Assembly (NCBI GenBank): GCA_964523295.1
Contig: CAZGAH010000089.1
Coordinates: 1 to 17,818, forward strand
Length of the DNA: 17,818 nucleotides
Source: CAZGAH01 sp964523295
Lineage (GTDB): Bacteria; Desulfobacterota; Desulfovibrionia; Desulfovibrionales; Desulfovibrionaceae
Direction of reading: 5' to 3'
Shown here piece after piece: positions 14,352-17,818 of the stretch; within the stretch, counting starts at the first letter, position 1; each line of letters opens with the position of its first letter. A program made the translations under genes and the position numbers. The notes below the pieces were generated by a model, which saw nothing but the letters and a program-made list of their open reading frames with translations, made no database searches and was not told the DNA's origin.

Positions 14352-17018
14352 TCAATGCGCGTCGCCCCAGGTGCTGCCGCAGCCCCAGTCTACGACCAGC
14401 GGCACGGACAGGGCCTCGCCGCCCGGCTGGACCGCGCTCATGATTCCGGCCAGCCGCTCGCCGGCCTCGCGGGCAGCGGCCTCGGGCGCCTCGAGCACCA
14501 GTTCGTCATGCACCTGCAGGATAAGCCTGGCGCCCAGATTTTGCAAGCGCTCGTCCGCCTCGGCCCGGAGCATGGCCATTTTGATGATGTCCGCAGCGCT
14601 GCCCTGGATGCGCGTGTTGATGGCCTGGCGTCGGGCTGCGCTCTGCATCTGCGCGTTGCGCGAGTCGATGTCCGGGAGCAGACGGCGCCGGCCGCAGATG
14701 GTCGTCACCGCGCCCTGCGCCTTGGCCTCGGCCTCGACCTGGTCGTAAAACTCGCGCAGCCCGGTCAGACGGCTGAAGTAGCGCTCGATGAAGGCCTTGG
14801 CCTGCTTCACGCTGAGCCCAAGCTCCCGGGCCAGTTTCTGGGGTCCCATGCCGTAGATCAGACCGAAGTTGATGGTCTTGGCGTTGCGCCGCTCGTCCGC
14901 GCTGACCGCATCGGCCGTCTTGTCGAACAAAAGGCTCGCCGTACGGCTGTGGATGTCCTGACCCTCGCGGAACGCCGCCAGCAGCGTGGGGTCCTGGGAC
15001 AGGTGCGCGAGCACGCGCAGCTCAATCTGCGAATAGTCCGCCGCCACGAGCAGCGCGCCCGGCGGGGCGCAGAAGCAGCGCCGCATCCGCCGGCCCTGCT
15101 CCCCGCGGATGGGGATGTTCTGCAGGTTGGGGTTGCTGCTGGACAGACGGCCTGTGGCCGTGGCCAGCTGATTGAATGTCGTGCGCACGCGCCCGTCGTC
15201 ATGCACCAGCTTCGGAAACGGCTCCAGGTACGTGGAGCGCAGTTTCTCCAGGCGGCGGAATTCGAGAATCGGCGCGATCACCGGGTGACTGCCCTCGAGC
15301 CGTTCCAGGGCCTCCTGCGACGTCGACGCCGCGCCGCCCGGAGTCTTGCCCGCCGGCTTGAGCTTGAGCTGTTCAAAGAGCAGCTGCCCCAGCTGCTGGC
15401 TGGAGCGCAGATTGAACGGCCCGCCGGCCGCGGCAAACACCTCACCCGTGGCCCGGTCCAGCTCGGCTTGCACGTCCGCCAGAAAGGACGCGAAGGCGGC
15501 CAGATCCACGAGCACGCCCCGGCGTTCCATGCGCGCCAGCACCGGCGCCAGCGGCATTTCCAGCTCGCGCAACAGCCGGTCCAGACTGGCTGCTGCCAGC
15601 TTGACCTCGAGCTCCTGTCCCAGAGCCAGGGTCATGAGCCCGATGTTCTCCCGGTGCGGCGGGGCTGGCAGGTCCGGGCCAAAACGCCTGGACAGGTGTT
15701 CGAGCGAATAGTCGCGCTCCTCCGGATTCAGGAGATAGGCGGCCAGGCTCAGGTCGAACCAGAGCGCGAGCGGCAGGGCCTCCCAGGCCGGGTCGGCGGC
15801 GAACAACGGCTTGATCTCCGCGCAGTAGACCCGCTCCGCGGCCGTCAGCGCCTCGATCAGCGCCGGCGCAGCCTCGCCGGCATCATACTCGGCCTCTCCA
15901 CCCCCGCCGGCGTCCCCCACGCCGAGCACAAAGCGCTCGCCCGCCATAGCCAGTCCGACGCGACGGCCGGTCAGATCCGGAAGCGCCGTGCCGGCCTGCT
16001 TCACCGGCGCCGCCGGCGCCGCGCTGGCGCCGATGGAGAACAGGGAAAACTGCTGTCCGCCGCCTGGCTCCCGGGCCGGCGTCTCAGGCGTCCGCGCCGC
16101 TGGCGCCGGCGCAAGGGGCGCGCGCCGCGGCGCTGTGTATTGCGGTGCCAGCTCCCTGGCCAGCGAACGGAATTCGTATTCCCAGAGAAAGGCGCCCAGA
16201 TGCTGCGGGTCGGGCTCGCGGCGTCGCAACGCCTCCAGAGACAGCTCCGCCGCGAAGTCGGTGCGCAGGGTCGTCAATTCGCGGAAAAGGTACGCCGCGT
16301 CCAGGTGTGGCTCGATCTTGTTACGCTCGGTCGGCTTGAGCCGGTCCAGATGCTGCGCAATGGCCTCGATGGAGGGATAATCCTTGAATATCCGGCTCGC
16401 AGTCTTGGGTCCGACGCCGGGAATGCCGGGAATGTTGTCGCTGGAATCGCCGATAATGGCCTGATAGTCGGCCCATTGCGACGGCAGCAGCCCGGTCTCG
16501 GCCTCGAATCCGGCCATGGACAGCAGCTTCTCCTCCTTGGCGATGGGATCCCACAGGAACACGTTCGCGTCCAGACACTGCTTGAGGTCCTTGTCCGCGC
16601 CGACGATGATCACCGGCCGCGAAGTTTTGAACCGCGCGGCCAGGCTGGCGATGAGGTCGTCGGCCTCGCAGCCTGACGAGGTCTCCACGTGAAAGCCCAG
16701 CAGCCTGACCGCCTCCTGGACCGGGGGCAACTGCGCCACCAGGCCCTCGGGCGTGGCCGTCCGCTGGGCCTTGTAGGCCGGATAGCGCTCGTGCCGAAAG
16801 GTCGGTCCCTTGCCGTCCAGAAAAAAGCCAAGAAACTCCGGCCGCTCTTCGCGGATGATCTTGAGCAGCAGACGCAGCACGATAAACAGCGCGTTCGTCG
16901 GGAACCCGTCCGAACGCTTCAGGTCCGGATAGGCATAAAACGCGCGGTACACGTACGCGCTGCCGTCAATCAGAAACACCGGGTCATCGTCGAGGCCGAG
17001 CCGTTCCTTGAGCGTCAT
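14352..17018 (-). CDS. polA: DNA polymerase I
   Basis: The 888-residue protein has the full polA layout. The 5' nuclease domain (residues 1-290) shows FLIDGSAYVYRAF, DGKGPTFRHERYPAYK, GCEADDLI, GADKDL and GDSSDNIPGIPGVGPKTA. An Ala/Pro-rich linker (about 293-345) follows. The 3'-5' exonuclease-like domain (about 346-485) lacks the DTET-type motif and other catalytic acids, so proofreading is probably lost. The polymerase domain carries motif A with Asp661 (ADYSQIE), motif B Arg710-Lys714-Phe718-Tyr722 and motif C His837-Asp838-Glu839 (QVHDEL). It fills gaps and removes RNA primers during repair and replication. ATG 17018 gives a normal N-terminus, with AGG about 8 bases upstream. It lies between the DarG-like gene and the redoxin pair, all on the minus strand. 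Confidence 0.97.
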   Translation of the reverse strand: MTLKERLGLDDDPVFLIDGSAYVYRAFYAYPDLKRSDGFPTNALFIVLRLLLKIIREERPEFLGFFLDGKGPTFRHERYPAYKAQRTATPEGLVAQLPPVQEAVRLLGFHVETSSGCEADDLIASLAARFKTSRPVIIVGADKDLKQCLDANVFLWDPIAKEEKLLSMAGFEAETGLLPSQWADYQAIIGDSSDNIPGIPGVGPKTASRIFKDYPSIEAIAQHLDRLKPTERNKIEPHLDAAYLFRELTTLRTDFAAELSLEALRRREPDPQHLGAFLWEYEFRSLARELAPQYTAPRRAPLAPAPAARTPETPAREPGGGQQFSLFSIGASAAPAAPVKQAGTALPDLTGRRVGLAMAGERFVLGVGDAGGGGEAEYDAGEAAPALIEALTAAERVYCAEIKPLFAADPAWEALPLALWFDLSLAAYLLNPEERDYSLEHLSRRFGPDLPAPPHRENIGLMTLALGQELEVKLAAASLDRLLRELEMPLAPVLARMERRGVLVDLAAFASFLADVQAELDRATGEVFAAAGGPFNLRSSQQLGQLLFEQLKLKPAGKTPGGAASTSQEALERLEGSHPVIAPILEFRRLEKLRSTYLEPFPKLVHDDGRVRTTFNQLATATGRLSSSNPNLQNIPIRGEQGRRMRRCFCAPPGALLVAADYSQIELRVLAHLSQDPTLLAAFREGQDIHSRTASLLFDKTADAVSADERRNAKTINFGLIYGMGPQKLARELGLSVKQAKAFIERYFSRLTGLREFYDQVEAEAKAQGAVTTICGRRRLLPDIDSRNAQMQSAARRQAINTRIQGSAADIIKMAMLRAEADERLQNLGARLILQVHDELVLEAPEAAAREAGERLAGIMSAVQPGGEALSVPLVVDWGCGSTWGDAH

Positions 17019-17085
17019 GGGGAGCCTTTTCGGGAAAGAGGTTACTGCGAGATACCGAACCGAATTGGATAGCTACGGCAATCCC
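17019..17085 (-). other. 67-base gap upstream of polA
   Basis: A TTGCCG on the minus strand, followed at about 17 bases by a poor TATAAT match, is the best promoter candidate here and is weak. There is no room for the C-terminal domain that DarG proteins usually carry, because polA starts directly after the gap. Confidence 0.4.
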
Positions 17086-17670
17086 TTACGGTGCCAGTCG
17101 TTCGGAGGCAACGCTCGCCAGGGGTTGGGCAAACACTCCGCCGTCACACCCATCCGTGGCGGACCAGTCTGTCCATGGCGATTTCGACGTGCCGTCGTCC
17201 GAACATCCGGCTTTTACGCCTTGCGGCGCGTAAAGCAGAATATCGACATCGGCAAAGTCCATAAAGGTGTTTTCGATTCTCTTTTTCACTTCGGACCACT
17301 GCAGGCCGCCCAGTCCGCAACCCAGCGGAGGAATGGCGATGGAGCGGATGTTCCGATTTCGAATTTCCCCGGCCAGCGCCGCCAGCCCGGCCTCGATGTC
17401 CTCCATGCGGCTGCTGTCTTTCCAATGCCGTTTAGTGGGAAAATTGACGATGAACCGGACGCCAGCGAGCGTGCTCACGGAGGTAATGAACATCGACCCG
17501 ATCCGGAGCTTCCCGGACTGACATGCGGACCGATAGGCGGCATAGTTCTCAGGAAAGGCCTTCTTGAATTGTAAAGCGAGACCTTTCCCCATCACTCCGA
17601 CGGTATTGACCGTATTGACGAGAGCCTCCGCATCGGAGGCCAACAGATCACCAGACCGCAGTGTAATCAT
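17086..17670 (-). CDS. darG: DarG-like macrodomain DNA ADP-ribosylglycohydrolase antitoxin, C-terminal domain missing
   Basis: The 194-residue product starts with a macrodomain (about residues 1-152) very like that of DarG: NTVNTVGVMGKGLALQFKKAFP, then NFPTKRHW and PPLGCGLGGLQWSEV. Asn22 and Lys80 fall at the positions I recall as catalytic in the Thermus DarG macrodomain. DarG removes ADP-ribose that the toxin DarT adds to thymidine in single-stranded DNA. DarG proteins of about 350 residues have a second domain that binds DarT; here the tail after YAPQGV is a short sequence of no recognisable family, and polA follows within 70 bases. Start ATG 17670 has GAGGAAG just upstream and lies 13 bases after the DarT-like stop. 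The region looks less GC-rich than polA, suggesting transfer. It could also be a stand-alone macrodomain protein. Confidence 0.82.
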   Translation of the reverse strand: MITLRSGDLLASDAEALVNTVNTVGVMGKGLALQFKKAFPENYAAYRSACQSGKLRIGSMFITSVSTLAGVRFIVNFPTKRHWKDSSRMEDIEAGLAALAGEIRNRNIRSIAIPPLGCGLGGLQWSEVKKRIENTFMDFADVDILLYAPQGVKAGCSDDGTSKSPWTDWSATDGCDGGVFAQPLASVASERLAP

Positions 17671-17683
17671 TTCTTCCTCGATA

Positions 17684-17818
17684 TTAAAAATACCAGTCGG
17701 GAATGTGCGTTACAACAGTGGCTCTGGCATGTCCGGCCAGGGTTGCCTGAACATGGTCACAATTCTTCTTGGATTCCGACAAATTCCTGCCCTCCTTCAG
17801 ATAGTGCCTCCACTTCTC
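17684..17818 (-). CDS. darT: C-terminal 44 residues of a DarT-like DNA ADP-ribosyltransferase toxin (partial)
   Basis: A minus-strand frame is open from the window edge to a TAA at 17684-17686, and it ends with THIPDWYF. DarT (DUF4433) proteins typically end in V..R/K.DWYY/F, and the end lies 13 bases before a DarG-like macrodomain gene, the usual darT-darG order. The basic and Asn-rich residues before it, including a possible helix (HYLKEGRN), are compatible with DarT but are not diagnostic alone. The catalytic part lies to the right of the window and cannot be checked. DarT modifies thymidine in single-stranded DNA, which blocks replication and can act as phage defence. Identity rests on the C-terminal motif plus the antitoxin next door. 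Confidence 0.68.
   Translation of the reverse strand, partial: EKWRHYLKEGRNLSESKKNCDHVQATLAGHARATVVTHIPDWYF

Noticed and set aside
14355..16676. A 773-codon open frame on the plus strand across polA.
   Set aside because: It is antisense to an intact polA with all motifs, has Gln/Arg/Gly-rich composition typical of GC-rich shadow frames and matches no known domain.
1..17818. tRNA, rRNA or CRISPR arrays.
   Set aside because: No cloverleaf-like sequence, rRNA segment or spaced direct repeats were recognised by eye; a tRNAscan or CRISPR search was not possible.

Overview
The window is GC-rich, densely coded DNA with small gaps and many overlapping genes. The gene families (polA, the periplasmic redoxin pair, the radical SAM enzymes) resemble those of Desulfovibrio-like sulfate reducers (Desulfobacterota). 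That placement rests on family resemblance alone; no rRNA or other marker is present. Both ends look less GC-rich and carry mobile or defence genes: the tail of a DUF4338/DruA-like protein on the left and a DarT-DarG-like toxin-antitoxin pair on the right.

Left half, plus strand (353-9699): a fatty-acid/polyketide-type lipid cluster. The first block (353-6250) encodes an MMPL/RND lipid exporter, an outer-membrane-type lipoprotein, a FabZ-like hot-dog dehydratase, a 4HBT-type thioesterase, an active ketosynthase (Cys-His-His) and a half-length ketosynthase relative without the catalytic Cys (chain-length-factor-like). This set matches aryl polyene (APE) clusters. After a 100-nt gap, a second block (6351-9699) encodes two B12-binding-type radical SAM enzymes flanking an unrecognised secreted protein. 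Most junctions are ATGA or similar short overlaps, so the genes are probably translated together. No acyl carrier protein, ketoreductase or activating ligase lies in the window. The proposed route: the KS/CLF pair and dehydratase build an unsaturated acyl chain on a carrier protein encoded elsewhere, the radical SAM enzymes modify it, and the thioesterase, exporter and lipoprotein release it and move it toward the outer membrane. The product is unknown; an APE-like or ladderane-like lipid is the best guess.

Middle and right, minus strand (17018 down to 9723): polA, then a thioredoxin-fold protein and a 1-Cys peroxiredoxin (both exported), then an iron-sulfur flavoprotein, a PAP2 phosphatase and a GT39/ArnT-like membrane glycosyltransferase in a tight run. 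The last of these meets the lipid cluster tail to tail with a 23-nt gap. Two 10-N assembly gaps interrupt the glycosyltransferase (11429-11438) and the end of the thioredoxin-fold gene (13659-13668).

Right end, minus strand (17818 down to 17086): the C-terminal 44 residues of a DarT-like DNA ADP-ribosyltransferase followed by a DarG-like macrodomain antitoxin. This antitoxin appears to lack the C-terminal half that DarG normally has.
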